Shown piece after piece: positions 1-11,700 of a stretch of 64,000 nt of DNA. Below the pieces are notes generated by a model that saw only the letters and a list, made by a program, of their open reading frames with translations, had not been told where the DNA came from and did no database searches. Made by a program: the position numbers and the translations under genes. Position 1 is the first letter of the stretch. The number at the start of each line of letters is the position of its first letter. Source of the stretch: Aphrophora alni (Eukaryota > Arthropoda > Insecta > Hemiptera > Aphrophoridae); assembly GCA_963513935.1 (NCBI GenBank), contig OY740773.1:102223291-102287290 (forward strand). Direction: 5' to 3'.

Positions 1-2564
1 GAGATGATACACAAAAAAACATAAAAAGTTTTACGTTTTATCATATTAGTGACCCAGCTATGTGCCGACTGTCAACTGTCATTTATAATAAGAAAATAAT
101 AATGGAATATTGTATGCGAATTACAAGGTATTTGCTATTGTTCTCAGTTATTCACTAAATTCTCTGCTATTTTGAACAGAACATTGAAGACAAAATAAAC
201 CTCTACAATTCTGATCAAAGGTAAAGATACATCATTTATTAAAATTTAGTTTATTATTGATTTAACAATTTATGTTAATTTGTAATAGTAAGTTAATTTA
301 ATATAGTTCATTACACTAGTGTTAAGAATGAATAAAAATAATAATATTGTAAATACGAATTGGTTAAAGTGTATTGTGTTACACTGTTGAATATGAAAGT
401 TATATTTATAAATATGTTTGTGTACCGAATAAAAATTGGTAATGTAAACAAGACTTCTTCTTTCAGATTATTAATTGTTTGCATTTTTATATGGACAGCT
501 ATCGAAAACATCTTTTAAAAACTTGGTATTTTTTAAATATTACTACATTAACAAGGTGGTACTGCCATCTAGTAATGAATTATCAACATCTGAAAAGAAA
601 ATAATAATTCCTGTCAAGAATGTGCTGTACTTTATATTCACTATATGTATGAGATTAGGTTAAAATCTCACAATAATTGTTACTAAAGTGAAAACATTTC
701 CAAACTTAATTTTCAAATTCTAAAATCAAAGTTCTATTCAGTATTCAATTCTGCTCCTATTGGTATTTTACAAATTTAGATTTATAACTTTAAAATAAGT
801 CAACAATTTGGAATTTTACAAAAGATGAAAATTACCAAAATTAACAATCGAACATTTCAGTTATTAATTTCTCGGAGCCTATACAAGGAAAATTAGGATT
901 TTCTTCATTATTCACAGTTCAAGACTTGCTGAGCTATAAAGTTTGTAAAAACCGCTTGATGTGACAAAGCTGAAAATAATGATCCTATGACTATAAGGAA
1001 AGTTAATCCATCAAGCTCTTGTAAACCCTGGCCAAGTTGACTTTTTGATCAACAAGAGTTGTATTCAATCCCGAACATTACAGGAGGTAGTCTGTGTCTA
1101 TAATCGAATCAGGTATATAACAGATGATAATAAATTTACTCGGATAAATATGGACTCGAGCTGGACAATCGCGGCCAGTTGTCGGTCTAAAGAGCTGAAA
1201 ATGTTAAAAACAAGAGTTTTAAAAAAGATTAAATTAATGTTTCTATTAAAGTGATGATAGATTTCTTTTCAATTTTGTGTCTTTTGACATACATTTCATT
1301 AAAATTTTAAAACATTAATTTTTTTTTAATTTAATTTGTAAACATGGTTATATTAACAATATGATTCTGCTATCTTCTGATTTCAACTACATCAAATATC
1401 TGAACAGCTGATTATATTTTTATAAATGTAAATATTTACATTAGGAGACTACTTCTCAAGTAACGTGATGCATTCTATAATGTCCAAGTTCTTTTCCCAA
1501 CGAAATTTGTTGCTATTTTTTAGAATTGGGAATCCTAATTTACTAATTCACTATTCTAGCAATTAATTTTAAAATAAATGTTTTTTTTCCACATTGTTCA
1601 ACGCTTTAGTTTTGGGACAGAATACTGAAGCAATAACAATTTTCCTTAAAAAATAAATATTCCATGGTGAATTTATATGATTCTGTTCACGTTTTGTATC
1701 TTTTGACTGACCTTCATAGATCCTTATGAATTTCGTACAAGTCCTATAAGTCAAATATTAGTATCAAAAGGTAAAATAAATCAAAATTTGTCAAATTATT
1801 TCAATCTAAAACCAATCGTGTATAATTTAACCAGTTTAACACTTAAACTAAATATAAAAAGGAATGAAGATAGAAAGTTTTACAAATTGTGACAAGATTT
1901 ATTTATAATATAGAGATCAACATTGTAGTGAATAATAATAATAATTATGAATGAAACTAACTATATTATACAATCATTTCAAAACCTAAAAAAACCAAAA
2001 AAAAAAAAAAAAACAGAACAAAATGTTCGAAGAAATAGAATTCAGAACTCTGAACATGTAAACAAGTTTTGTAAAAACTTCACACATTATATATTGCCAA
2101 AATAAATGTAAATATAGACTAGATCTGCATTTTGTAAAAGTGCGAAAGCTAAAGCAAGTAGTACAAAAGAATGCCACTAGAGCAACACTTGCTTTATTTA
2201 CAAAATTCTACAAATTGTGAAAAAGAAAAGAAACCAACTAAAATACAGAAAAAAATACAGACTTTTTTACTCGAGTCTATATTTTTCATTTAATTAACTA
2301 TTAAACATACTTATTTATAATATTAACATAATCATTTATATTTTACAATGTACACTACATTATTCTTATAAGAAAATTATAATTAATATTCTATACATAA
2401 GAAGTTCTATTTTCAATTACTAACTTTTTCAAACTATGTTTCATTTATTTATTTATTGGTTGTAGTCAAAGAGGGAAATCCAAGGATTTTAAGTGAAATA
2501 AAAGTATTTTTATTCTTAGAATTTTTAATTAATGCTTGTTAGAATAATGGAGACAGGGAGTAGT
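1..2564. other. Gene-free AT-rich region
   Basis: No exon, terminal repeat or RNA gene was recognised. A 17-base A run lies near 1997-2013. Short ORFs here have no protein-like composition. Confidence 0.6.
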
Positions 2565-2700
2565 GTAACCGATAGAAAAACGCAACAACATCAACCGTGG
2601 TCAAAATTGTGTAACCTTTGACAGTTTGTTGACTACTCCGTAGTATGAGATTATTGAGTGCCTCTACCAAATGAGCTATACTACACCCAATAAAAATAGA
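2565..2700 (-). repeat. Possible tRNA-derived SINE fragment
   Basis: The minus strand carries TAGCTCATTTGGTAGAGGC (2661-2679), a good A box, but no clear B box follows. Local base composition is more balanced than the surroundings. Confidence 0.3.
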
Positions 2701-4239
2701 TTTACATAAAACAAGCACAAACTATAACTTCATTTTTTCCCCACAAAAAATCTTTTTCAAATTTAAAAATACAATCTGTCCAAAATAAAATAATATTTTA
2801 TATCAAAATAGACAATTTACTGAAATATTTGAAAACTTAAACTCACATTAAAATCAATTGCCATCTAAATATGGTGCACTCATATCTTTACATAAGTTTT
2901 ACAACTAAAACAATAACAACCCACAAATAACAACACAATCATTTCTAACCTAAAATTATAAACTACAAAGTTTTCACAAAACAATTGTGTAAAATAACAG
3001 TTATAAATGCAAATATATAATTATTCGATATTCCACAAAAAAAAGAAGAATATAATTATTCATCAATTAACTTTTTAATTTGCACAAAAATACTTTGGGT
3101 ATTAACAGTAATAATTAAAAACTAGAAAAATTATTTACAGAAACTTTTTTTAACATATTTTAAATACATTTATTTTAATGTTGCCAAATATTCAACTTTT
3201 ATAAAAGATTGTCATTTAAAATTACCTCAAACATGGAATAACATATTTTACATATTTGTACATTATGAATTTTAAAACATATAGCGTTAGAAATAAATTA
3301 AGGCTTATTTGCTATGGGTAATCAATTTAAAATTCCATAATCTGAAAAAAATTGCACACAATTTTGTTTTAATATTAGTTTTCTTTATTTTAGAAAGAAA
3401 TGTTCATTAAGCCTAGAAAGGTTCCTAATCAACTTATGAATTACAATTTACATTATCATTTAAAATATGAAAATCAAATCATGTATTGATGTGAATAAAT
3501 GAAAGTTAGGAACATAGTAACACAAGTGAAAAATAGTACAAAATGTTAACACACATTGGGTATTTGTTATGTATTTAAAAAAAAATTGATTATAATAATA
3601 TAGAAATATACAAATATAAGTGTGTATAAACGTAAAAATCAATAAAATTAAACAAAACCGTGCTTTAATAAAGCAACAAACTATGTATGCATTACATTGA
3701 TACAAAGAAACTATGAATAGAAAAAAAAATTCTATACGTATTATTTGTTCTTCCAACAATTATTATTAAAGTATAATTAACAAAAATAATAACACTAAAC
3801 AAACACTTTTTAAAACAATATTGTGCAATCGTAACAAAATTTTGACTATAATGTTAGAAATGTTTTCTAGAAAAGAAACTATAGTGAATTATAAAATAGC
3901 AGTGGAAACAATTATTTCAAACAAATTCACATAAGCTGATTACTCAAAAGAATTGAAGAAAACGCTGTATAGTTTGTAATTAAATAAAAATGGTGGGACC
4001 AGAATAGAACACAGCAAATCCATTTTTTTTAAAATAAGGACACGTATTAAAATTAAAACAACCAAGCTAAGTAAGAGTAATGAAGTTTACACAAATTATT
4101 GAAAAATATCTTGCTGACTAACACAACATTCTAGATTATATATAATGATACAGTATTTCAGTTTTATTGTTTGTGACAATTTTAAGAAATTCTTCAGCTG
4201 GAAATTGTACATGGACATTCTTAGGGTCCCTGGTTAACA
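2701..4239. other. Gene-free AT-rich region
   Basis: Very AT-rich; nothing recognised. Confidence 0.6.
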
Positions 4240-4385
4240 CATAGGCCTATTTTTATTTAGAAATTCCATCAGGGCACCGCCCCACTGGCCTTGAAAACTC
4301 CCTTAACACTCAATTAACTATACTCCATTATATACTTAACTTAAATATACGTCAACCCCGTACGAAGGCCGGGTACTCTGCTAGT
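4240..4385 (+). mobile_element. Helitron 3' end
   Basis: AACCCCGTACGAAGGCCGGG followed by TACTCTGCTAG and a T: a GC hairpin-like motif just upstream of a terminal CTAG (4381-4384) next to T, the standard Helitron 3' end, and similar in wording to insect Helitron tails. The 5' end was not located, so the left coordinate is arbitrary. Confidence 0.55.
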
Positions 4386-6098
4386 AATGAATATATGACT
4401 GTTGCATCCTTTCCTGTCATGAATTTATACTATGCTTATCAAGATGCAATTTGTAAAGACCCCTTCTGTGTATAGACCCCGCTGCACAAATGTCTTGGAT
4501 AAGAAGTTTTAAGTCTCTGCTTTGTTTCGAAACATACAATAACCCCCCCTCCCAAATAACCGTAATAAAGCCTAGCTTACAAAGTGTTACTTAATTGAGT
4601 GAACAAAACACAAATTTTCACAAATAGTATGTTTATTTATTGGAATTTCCATTAATTAAAAGTTCTAAATTGGAAGAATAAACTTTATTTTCAAATATAA
4701 TTTGTATTTTTATGTCCTATAAATAATAAAAAGATTTTTTTATTAAAATTTTTTTATAAAATTAACTATCCATTTCAAAGGAAAGTAATCAAAGATTGCA
4801 ATGTACCATTTCTAAGAATAGAAATTGTTTCACTACAAAGTGTTTTGTATAATTCGAGTATCAGAATAAGTTTAACAAAATATACAGTTTCAATTGAAAA
4901 TTGATTTCATAGGTTCTATTATAATTTTGTTTTGAATGAAATACTGTCTCAAAAGCTATTTTATATGGAGTTAACCCGAAGAGCATCAAAGACGGCGCTT
5001 AAAAAATACACTTACTAAAAATAAATTTTCTATCCATCGTGATTATTCAGACTCAAAAGCCTCCATTTACACAAACTTCCTTTTACAATAACAATTCATT
5101 ATTATGAATAAAAATAAAACTAAAATTGTAAACGTATAAACATAATTGTATGATATAATAAACCACTAAATACAACTATAATCATGTATAGATGTAAAAT
5201 AAAAAGTATATAAACTAAATAAGTTCATTTACATTATTTATACAAATATTCAACGTTGTAGGAAAGTGTCACTCATTTGCTACAAAATTCTTGTGAAAAA
5301 ATGTATTCAAGTGCATCAAACTACATTTTGAAACATTTAAAAATCACAAAATTGTATTGCAACATACCAATAGTATGTTATTTTACATAATGGAGGCGTT
5401 ATTTTACAGGGTGGAAATGAACTCCAAAGGCTTTCTTTATACATTTTTCTAAATATTATACAATATATATATATATATTAAAATACTATAATTTGTCTAT
5501 GAACAATAACATGGAGTTATTAATTCAGTACTCAGGTGCCAGGTACGAATTTGCTGTCCAAACTATTTATATACAACTTTAGCTATTGTAAGCCTAAATG
5601 GTGCTCAATCTGTAACAGATAAACATGTGCATTAAAAACCTTTAGATAGAATTTGAGTATATATTTAAATCCATTCAAATATGGAAGTGTTAGAAAAAAA
5701 AAAAGAAAATGAATCTCAAAGCCACTTTGTCTAATGAGTGTAAAAATGGCCTAAATGAATAGTTTACATTTTAACAGTTCGTTAATATTAGATAGTTTAT
5801 CAACAAAATGATCAGTAATTGAAGCTTTTGTTAACTAACAATTCGTTAACTACAGTCTGCTCAGTCATTTTTCTCAATCAGCAAATTTTCTTGCTCTACC
5901 ATTAGTTGAACTGTTTTACAAAAGCAAGCCACCTTTATATAGCCCAAGGAAAGAATAATCAATATAAATGGATTATATATAACCCAAATGCCAAGTAGGA
6001 TCAATTCGTAGTTTTTATTAAATTTTACCTAAACTGTACTCTTAATAAAATGAAATTTGTTAGAAAACTGGAATTTAATTATTTTCAAAATTTTTTGA
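4386..6098. other. Gene-free AT-rich region
   Basis: Holds a short TA run (5464-5480) and no recognisable element or exon. Confidence 0.6.
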
Positions 6099-6203
6099 TA
6101 CTTACGTATTAACGCCACCGCAGCAAAAGTTGCTAATGCGCATGCGCCAATATTTGCTTACTTTGTGATATAATTATATATCACGACAGGTTTGGCCAGG
6201 TAG

Positions 6204-6259
<56 letters not shown>

Positions 6260-6393
6260 ACCTGGCCAAACTTTATATATATGAATCTCAAAGCTGAAAA
6301 AATGAAATTCTGCTTCCCTTAAACCAGTTTGCTCTTTATTGGCGTATGTGCATTAGCGCAACTTCTGCTGCGGTGGCGTTAATACGTAAGTAC
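6099..6393. mobile_element. Inverted-repeat element with a palindromic repeat nested inside
   Basis: Outer arms 6099-6152 and 6337-6393 are inverted copies (TACTTACGTATTAACGCCAC on the left, its complement on the right) with a few mismatches and a 2-base indel. Between them lies a palindromic TA-core repeat (6188-6273). It is likely a MITE carrying a later insertion. Confidence 0.7.
6188..6273. repeat. Palindromic TA-core repeat, copy A
   Basis: AGGTTTGGCCAGGTAGC, then a TA dinucleotide run, then ACACCTGGCCAAACT: inverted arms around a long (TA)n centre. It is the same arm sequence as copies at 30155, 30300, 33017, 33971 and 34190. Confidence 0.75.
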
Positions 6394-7029
6394 CTTATTT
6401 TTTATTCATGAACCATGAGGAGGTCTATATATACCACCATAGGACATACCATATATATACTATATATATATAGGACACTACCACATTCAACAAGTTCCTA
6501 AAAGTAGCCTATTAGTAAATACACATAAAACATAGTTGATCATGTTATAAAATGAATATGTTAATAAACATAACTACTTTGAACAAGGTTATTTGCAATT
6601 ACATTTAGATACCCTATATACGTCAAACATCTACTATATTTTCACATTGGTAGTTGTGTTTAAAAAAACTACTTCTAAACTCTCAGATCTTCCTTTTGTT
6701 GTTCATATATTTATAAATAGAACAGTATTGTATTAAAATATTCAGTATTCAATAATAGTCAAACTTATAGTATTCAAATTATAATACTTATAATAATTAT
6801 AAATGCTTTACAAATGTTGGACAAACCAAGCCTAAAACAATTATTATGTAGGTCTGATTTAACCCAAATGTTTTACATAAGATTGTGGCATAAATTGTAA
6901 TAATTTAAGAGGTTTCATTTTATTAAAAATTTATAATTATTCCTCTAGCATAACAATCATGAATAGGTCTAAAACTGTTGGTCAACATATACTGTTCCCA
7001 TTATCTTAATTCTAGGTTTCATAACTAAA

Positions 7030-7150
7030 ATTACCAACTGTTACTCCCCAGTCTGGAACAGCACAATAGCTTATTTACACCCCACGGGATTGAACCCAAC
7101 ACTACCTACAAAACAAGCTAAAATACTACTAAACCAAACAGGGATACCCA
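7030..7150 (-). repeat. tRNA-like SINE head
   Basis: Read on the minus strand, TGGTTTAGTAGTATTTTAGC (A-box-like) is followed about 20 bases later by TGGGTTCAATCCC (B box, 7086-7098). It looks like the tRNA-related part of a SINE and not a tRNA gene, because no cloverleaf can be completed. Confidence 0.45.
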
Positions 7151-7489
7151 AGACGTTTGGTGAAAATTATAGTATATATACCATAATATATGTTTAGTGA
7201 AATTAAGGTATAATTGATCAGGTATAGATCGTAATTATTTCTCTGACATCTTTATGATTGCTAAAAATTAAACCAAAATTGAATTAGTCATAGGTTAGAT
7301 TATTTTAGACATGCTTGTTTTGCTACAAATTAGGATTCACTTGATTAAGCTGCAAGACATGACTATCTCTGCAAACAATTAAAAGCAAATAATTCGTTAA
7401 AATTAAGACAAAATTAATTGAGCCATATTTGCACTTCTGCATCATATAATTGATGAAAATTAAAGATTAATAGAGTTAGTCATAGATAT

Positions 7490-8060
7490 TGATTATTTCA
7501 ATACAGTTTTTATATTAAGGCTAACACAGGATGATCCCCTCAGCAGAATTAACTGTCTGATCCATATATCAGTTAAGATTATCCCAAATTTTAAAGCGGA
7601 AAAAAGTAAACAGTTGAAAAAACAATGGTGCCATCCGAGAAAAGCTCTTGAATAAACCCTCAAGGCCAAAGAACAGGAAGGCCAAGGATGATGTCGTGAA
7701 GCAGGGTGCTGAGGCAGGATAAGCATGCGGTAAAGAGCTGGTAGAAATTTAAAATGCTTTCGGCTGACAGAGTTCACGGGAGAGCACATTTGTTAAGGCT
7801 ATTGGTATCACAGGTAGATACAGAACATAAGTCAATATAGTATATAATAAACTGGGCAGTATATTATTGACCAGATAATGTGTAGCTACTTTGTGCTGGT
7901 CACACGACAGAGTGAAAGAATGTTTCTCTGGACCCTTCTCCGAGCACCAGGGGATATTTCCAATAGATTGTAGGATGATTAAACTTCTATAAGGAACCAA
8001 GTGGTCAGAAGACGGGCACACCAGATTCCTGACAGTAGAGTTAACCGAACAGAAAAATGG
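7490..8060. other. Unexplained region of higher G+C next to the CDYL-like stop
   Basis: Base composition is more even than the flanks and two overlapping minus-strand ORFs of 90-98 codons occur, but neither resembles a protein I know. It may be 3' UTR of the CDYL-like transcript or an old transposon. Confidence 0.35.
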
Positions 8061-8263
8061 ATGTCTGACATTGGTTCTGCTTTACTAGAGATAAATCACT
8101 CTTCCCTTTCTATCATTCCCATTTTTTCCCCTTTGGTTTTGGATAGTTAAAAAAAAAAAACTATAAGGCTAAGGTGTGATTGGGCAACCAGACTTCTATC
8201 TTCTCTTACAAATAATATAAAGTTATGATTTTCTCTGCACAACAGTAATAAGTGAATTGCTAC

Positions 8264-8455
8264 TTACTCAAACTGAATTTTCTCTGATTTCTGTGCTAAG
8301 ACCTCCTCTACCAACGATTTAAACAATTCTTGGAAGTTAGCCTGACACTCTGCACTGCTCCAATGCTGGACCAAAAGGTGGGATTCTGTCAGTAAAGTTT
8401 CTTCTAAGTTTGTACATAAGTTTTTGCGAAGTAATGCTTTTGTGGCATCCATTGA
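8264..8455 (-). CDS. CDYL: CDYL-like terminal coding exon
   Basis: This exon is 192 nt including TAA (8266-8264). It encodes residues 1097-1159: SMDATKALLRKN, then a helical tail resembling the end of the CDYL domain (ESHLLVQHW...). The stop overlaps a good donor-like string (TTTGA|GTAAGT), so an alternative transcript splicing past this stop is possible. No downstream coding exon is recognised. Confidence 0.9.
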   Translation of the reverse strand, partial: SMDATKALLRKNLCTNLEETLLTESHLLVQHWSSAECQANFQELFKSLVEEVLAQKSEKIQFE

Positions 8456-8708
8456 CTGTAAAAAAAAAAATCAAAAATATAGTAACTTTTAAAGAAAAAA
8501 CTTGATAGAGAGAACTCTTGGTTTTTAGACAAAAATATGTCAATAAATTGATAGATGAGAGATAGTATTTTATATAAGTTTATCTATGGTAATTAAACGA
8601 AAGACATATTAAGAATGTAAGCAATTGTGATGAAAGTTCGGTGCTTGTATATGGACCCCCTTTTCTGTACATAAAAAAGTAACTAATTAAAATAATACAG
8701 CAATTTTA

Positions 8709-8787
<79 letters not shown>

Positions 8788-11700
8788 CCTAATCTATCTA
8801 TGGTGAATCTTGCTACCACAAATCTGATCTACATTTTTGTTTACCAAAAATTCGAATAAGTTAGGTTAGGCCAGGTTATGTCATATTTTCAGACTTATTC
8901 AGTGTAAAACCAACATAAGTTAATAAATCAGCAAAATAACAACAAAAACTGCTATTAAATATATAGAATGATACAAAAAGTGTTGCAGTGTCACTGACCA
9001 CGTAGTGGCACGGACTGACCAAATGAATGGTAAAACTTAAAAGGGTAGTAGTTATTGATTTTTGTTTGTTATGGCAGTAGACAGATAATAGAACCTAAAA
9101 ATATTCGCAAAAGGGGAGGAGGGGGTACTTATATAGTAGATAAGTACCGTAAGTTCTAGGAAGTGTAACACAAAATTGGATAGAGTAAGTAATTTGAAAC
9201 AAACTAAATGTTAAAGAATGCAGAATAGAATAAAAAAAATAAAAAGGTTAAATCACACTCTAATACAAGATATAGGAACACCTGAAAAGTGTACAATGCA
9301 ATTTGACCATATACTATTATTTATAAAAAATAGAAATTTTAAATGACTTTTAATAAACTTTTAAAAATAAAGTTGCCACAACTAGATTACTAAATGCTTG
9401 CAACCCAGTGTAAGGTAGTCTGGAGAGTTGCATATTCTGTTGTTTTATCCCTCTAGTAATATGAACAAATCTTTATTAATACTTTTGAAAATGAGATCTA
9501 CCTGACTACAATAATGTGACAATGCTAACGTAATCAAGATAATTTCACAAACAATTTTTACCAAACTAGACAAACAGTACTTATTAAACTAATACAGTTT
9601 TTGTACAACTATCAATTATTGTGGAAGAACCTATCTTTTCTCGAATTGGTTATACATAAGTTTTGAAGTCTCACTTAACCTTAAGTATGGAACCACTTTT
9701 TGAGATTTTTTTTACTGAGAAGTGATTTCAATGAAAATTAATTATATTGATTTTGTGATAAGTTTATGAATCCAAGGTTAAAAGTAATTTTGACACTTAG
9801 AACTTAAAATCAGCTTAATTATTCATGCATCATATAATAAACTACTCTCTAATTCTAATCACTAATAAAATTAATAATTTGAAAACAAAATTACATTCTT
9901 TCTACATAAAATAGTTGTATTAAAGTATCAATTTTGCTATCAAGTTTATTCCAGTCATTCATACATGAACAAAAGTGTGGACACCAACCCTACTTATGGA
10001 GTAATTTGACAAAAACTGTTCAATCACTGAGCAAGAGCTAGTAAACAATTTAGAGGTCGGCAATTTTAATCAGTATTTGCACAAATTTGAAAAAAAATTT
10101 CTTTGTTCTTTGTCAACAGTTTTTGTATAAAATGTCTGACTATAGTTCATTTTGTGTAGCTTCACAATCTGTATTTAATGATCCAAACAAATTACCTTAG
10201 ATAAAAAATAAAACAGTTATTACTAAAAAAAAAAAAATTATTGAAAAGATAACTTCAAAATTAGAACAACACCAATAACAGATGTAGTAATATGAGATGA
10301 GCATCTTCACATCTCAGTCAAATTTGAGCAACTTTGATAGAGGCAATTTGAGAAATTTCAAAAAAAAATCCTGATAACTCAAGAAACAGCATTTTTTGGA
10401 AAGATGGCAACCAATATGCTTTGCTTGGATCCTTAGAGGTTACAAAATATGATCAAAATTATTGCAGCTGATTTTGGGAAAATTGTAATTTTGGGTTTTT
10501 TCATTATAATAAATCAAAGGTTGAATATACACACACAAAAAGGAAATTCATCAGCTGCATGGCAAACAACTATTCGGATAAAACACCTAACCAACAACAG
10601 TCAACTAGATGAAACTTGACTTTTATTTTCCAATTTATACAGTAGTATTGTTATTACAAAGAAAATGACACAATATGGTCTATCAATTATTCTTAATCAT
10701 TTTAATATATAAATCAAAATGAAATGTAAGCGGATAATAATAATTGGTTTAAATTGCATAAATTCGCTTTATAAAATTTTTATTGTAAAATGAATGTTCA
10801 TGCATATCATATGTGCTTACCAGGAAGTGCGAAACTAGTGATTTAAGGCATCCGGCAGGCTAAGCACACGAAACAAACAGAAATTTTAAAAAAACATTCG
10901 ACAACTAAGCAGAAAAAGCATTTTAAAAAAGGAGAAAATTGAAAAAAGTCTGAAAATATTATAAAATGGTGGTAATATTTACGAGTTTTTGTTTAATAAA
11001 AGATGGGACGATTTTATAATTTGGAAAAACTATTAATATTATTTGAGAATTTTCAAGACAAAATTGGTCTTAAAACCAATTTATTTTAATTAACTACTTC
11101 AATATAAAGTGTTAGTTTAAACTAAATTTATTACAAAACAAATTCAACTATGCATCCTATATATGCATTCTCTGAAACCTTAGGAGGGGAAAAGTTGAAA
11201 GTTGTAGGCACAAATTGTAATTGACTCCAACATACATAGTAAATTTAAATAACGGTGTTGACTATCTTTCTCACACATCCATCCATAAAACTGAAAATAA
11301 TACATTGGCTATATCCCCGAAAATGTCACAAATTGGCTTTTTTCCATAATATGTTGCATCATTTAATAATGATTTTTGTAAAGAACTCACTTGTATTAAA
11401 CAAATTAATATAAATAATGAATACCGTAACAATTGAAAAGTAGTCTATATTAATAAAAATTAATCACTGAAATAATAATACGAATAATAATTCAAAAATA
11501 ATGTCATAAACTTCAAAAGTAGGGTTATCCGGTATAAACATTAATCTAAAGCATTTGTTATAATTAGTAGGCACAATACCACTATATAAAATCAAATTTG
11601 AGAATAATTCAATCAGAAATAAGATTTAATATATATAAAAAAAAAATAAATAAATAAATAAAAAAAAAAAAAAAAAAAAAAAAAATGTTTAGATAAATAA

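Noticed and set aside
7070..7143. Functional tRNA gene
   Set aside because: A- and B-box-like words exist but the acceptor and anticodon stems cannot be paired.
7493..8021. Two minus-strand ORFs of 90-98 codons
   Set aside because: No domain, no splice context and no recognisable family; they lie beyond the CDYL-like stop and look like chance frames in slightly GC-richer DNA.
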